Below are positions 62,454 through 64,000 of a stretch of DNA of 64,000 nt, piece by piece. Origin of the DNA: Edaphobacter flagellatus (GTDB taxonomy: Bacteria; Acidobacteriota; Terriglobia; Terriglobales; Acidobacteriaceae); assembly GCF_025264665.1 (NCBI RefSeq), contig NZ_CP073697.1:372001-436000 (forward strand), in the 5' to 3' direction. Below the pieces are notes generated by a model. That model did not search any database. It worked only from the letters and a program-made list of their open reading frames with translations, and had not been told where the DNA came from. Position 1 is the stretch's first letter. The number at the start of each line of letters is the position of its first letter. Made by a program: the position numbers and the translations under genes.

Positions 62454-63167
62454 CTAGCGCACAGAATCCAGAACATCGGCAAAGGCCTCAGCTGCGACAA
62501 ACTCCTCGGGAGTATTCAGATTTGCAAACCAGAGATGCCTCGTCGCCCGCTGTTCTGCCGTCAGAGATGCTTCAAGCGCCGCAAAAGGCATCTCTGCAAC
62601 ATCTTTGCCCCACGCGAAAGAAAGCAGCACATCTTCCACTGGAAGCCTGTAGCGCTCAGCAAGCATGCGTCCTGCATCACTGAGCGCCATATAGAGACCT
62701 AATCTCCCCTCCTCGACCGCATCGGCAATAAAAGGGGCCAGTTCGCGATGTAGCATCGATAGAGCCGGCTGCGCCTTCCCTTCAACAACAAAGAAAGATA
62801 TACGAGCCGTTGCAGATTCCATTACGCAATGAACCCAGTTCTCCAGCAACGCCGCCGGGAGAAACGGCATATCGACGGGCAGAATCAGAATCCAATCAGT
62901 AGGGGTGTGCCGTATTGCCGCCTCGATGCCACCTAACGGCCCGCTGTCTGCATGCAGATCTGCGACGAGCGCCCCATAAGACGCAAGCTCAGATCGATTC
63001 CCCAGCACATTAACTTCACTGGCCACACATCGAAGCTTCTCAGCAGCAAGTTGCACCAGAGGCTTGTTCCCTAACTGGAGAAAAGCCTTATCCCTTCCCA
63101 TGCGCCTGCTGCGCCCACCCGCCAGCACATAGCCTGTAAGGTTCGGGCAGGGCCTGGCCTGCATCAT
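62454..63167 (-). CDS. mobA: Molybdenum cofactor guanylyltransferase
   Basis: A 237-residue nucleotidyltransferase that adds GMP to Mo-molybdopterin. The N-terminal LAGGRSRRMGRDKAFLQLG is the GTP-binding signature, and LPVDMPFLP holds the metal-binding Asp. It overlaps the upstream M20 peptidase by four bases (ATGA), so the two are co-transcribed, although no functional link is obvious. The C-terminal ~40 residues (FANLNTPEEF) are typical of MobA. Confidence 0.93.
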   Translation of the reverse strand: MMQARPCPNLTGYVLAGGRSRRMGRDKAFLQLGNKPLVQLAAEKLRCVASEVNVLGNRSELASYGALVADLHADSGPLGGIEAAIRHTPTDWILILPVDMPFLPAALLENWVHCVMESATARISFFVVEGKAQPALSMLHRELAPFIADAVEEGRLGLYMALSDAGRMLAERYRLPVEDVLLSFAWGKDVAEMPFAALEASLTAEQRATRHLWFANLNTPEEFVAAEAFADVLDSVR

Positions 63168-64000
63168 GCACCGACATTCGAAAAGAAACGAATAAGCGAT
63201 TCAATGCCGCGATGAAAGTTCGCGAGATGAAACTTTTCATTCGGAGCATGCAGATTGTCGTCCGGCAGACCGAAACCCATAAGCAGCGTGGGCGTCTTCA
63301 GTTCGCGCACAAAATCGCCCACAATGGGGATCGATCCGCCCCCACGTACAAAGACCGTCTCCTTGCCAAAGACCTCACGCATCACCTCTGTCGCAGACTT
63401 CACATACGGATTGTCCGTCGAGATCACAATTGGATCGCCTGAATGAATCAGACGAACATCCGCCTCCACGCCCTTCGGCACAATCGACTCGACATACGCC
63501 TTGTACGCCCCAAACGTTTCCACAGGAATCTGATCTGGAACCAACCGCATACTCACCTTCGCCAGCGCCTTCGCCGGAATCACCGTCTTCGCGCCAGATC
63601 CAATAAAGCCCCCTGGCATTCCGTGGACATCGAGCGTAGGCCGTGCCCAGATACGCTCCAGCACACTGTATCCTGGCTCTCCTGTCAGTTCACACGAACC
63701 CACTTCGGCCTGGCGAAAATGTTCCTCGTCAAAAGGAAGCGCTTTCCACGCCTTCAATTCATCCACAGTCGGCTTCGCTACCTTGTCATAGAAGCCCGGC
63801 ACAAGAATGCGTCCATCGGCATCTTTCAGCTTCGAGATAATCTGTGCCAATGCCACAAAAGGATTCGGCGCAGCGCCCCCGTACATTCCCGAGTGCAGAT
63901 CTGTACGAGCACCTCGAACCTCAATCTCCGTATAGATCATCCCTCGCAGACCAACACACAAGGTCGGCAGGTCCGGAGCGAACATCTCCGTATCGCTCAC
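63164..64000 (-). CDS. M20-family metallopeptidase (dipeptidase-like), 5' end outside window
   Basis: The last 278 residues of a zinc peptidase whose start lies beyond base 64000. The visible part contains the dimerisation (lid) domain, beginning ARTDLHSGMYGGAAPNP, and the end of the catalytic domain with GGGSIPIVGDF and the C-terminal metal-site histidine in LHAPNEKF. These match the M20 Dug1/CNDP-like dipeptidases. It is translationally coupled to mobA. Confidence 0.9.
   Translation of the reverse strand: MSDTEMFAPDLPTLCVGLRGMIYTEIEVRGARTDLHSGMYGGAAPNPFVALAQIISKLKDADGRILVPGFYDKVAKPTVDELKAWKALPFDEEHFRQAEVGSCELTGEPGYSVLERIWARPTLDVHGMPGGFIGSGAKTVIPAKALAKVSMRLVPDQIPVETFGAYKAYVESIVPKGVEADVRLIHSGDPIVISTDNPYVKSATEVMREVFGKETVFVRGGGSIPIVGDFVRELKTPTLLMGFGLPDDNLHAPNEKFHLANFHRGIESLIRFFSNVGA

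Overview
This 64 kb window is continuous bacterial chromosome, GC-rich and densely coded on both strands. The families and gene style point to Acidobacteriota, probably class Terriglobia (Granulicella/Edaphobacter/Terriglobus-like). That placement is inferred from protein style, because there is no rRNA or other marker to fix it. I see no tRNA, rRNA, CRISPR array, phage, transposase or attachment site.

Layout. 0-5 kb: the tail of a beta-propeller protein, a TRIC-type channel and a LolC/LolD-type ABC exporter. 5-17 kb: protein quality control, with clpC and then tig-clpP-clpX-lon; between them lie a Tat-type cupin, a YtxH protein, a possible 31-residue secreted peptide, a family 5 uracil-DNA glycosylase and a membrane-anchored mutarotase-like protein. 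17-25 kb: sulfur amino-acid metabolism on the minus strand. Methionine synthase is split into two overlapping genes, and a SAM-I riboswitch precedes a threonine-synthase-family gene coupled to a MoaD/ThiS-like sulfur carrier. 25-34 kb: a lone NuoI-like ferredoxin, a cysteine-free molybdopterin-fold protein, UbiD, an HGSNAT-like acyltransferase, a TonB-domain protein, a DedA-rhodanese fusion, and an HlyD/TolC pair without an inner-membrane pump. 34-40 kb: a Gfo/Idh oxidoreductase, ArgJ, homodimeric pyruvate dehydrogenase E1 (AceE) and a degenerate E1-alpha-like protein. 40-51 kb: an exopolysaccharide/capsule cluster (Wzi, UDP-xylose synthase, UDP-glucose dehydrogenase, Wzc-type kinase, Wza, two glycosyltransferases, a WcaF-like acetyltransferase) ending at a single-domain response regulator. 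51-64 kb: an ABC transporter with a duplicated permease, a short AI-2E-family protein, an NCS2 purine permease, a DsbA-like protein, NadE, an initiating sugar-phosphate transferase, an MlaF-like ATPase, MobA and an M20 peptidase cut by the window end.

The most interesting signal is at 17.8-19.65 kb. The minus-strand leader folds as a complete SAM-I aptamer (P1-P4 can all be drawn) ahead of a threonine-synthase-family gene. That gene's stop codon is 2 bases from a small MoaD/ThiS-like gene ending in Gly-Gly-Leu-Leu. SAM control is unexpected for threonine synthesis but fits methionine synthesis. This suggests a protein-thiocarboxylate route from O-phosphohomoserine to homocysteine, analogous to CysO/CysM and HcyS. 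A 44-codon leader ORF starts inside the aptamer's P1 helix and overlaps the synthase start codon, which suggests a translational switch. The split methionine synthase lies just upstream on the same strand.
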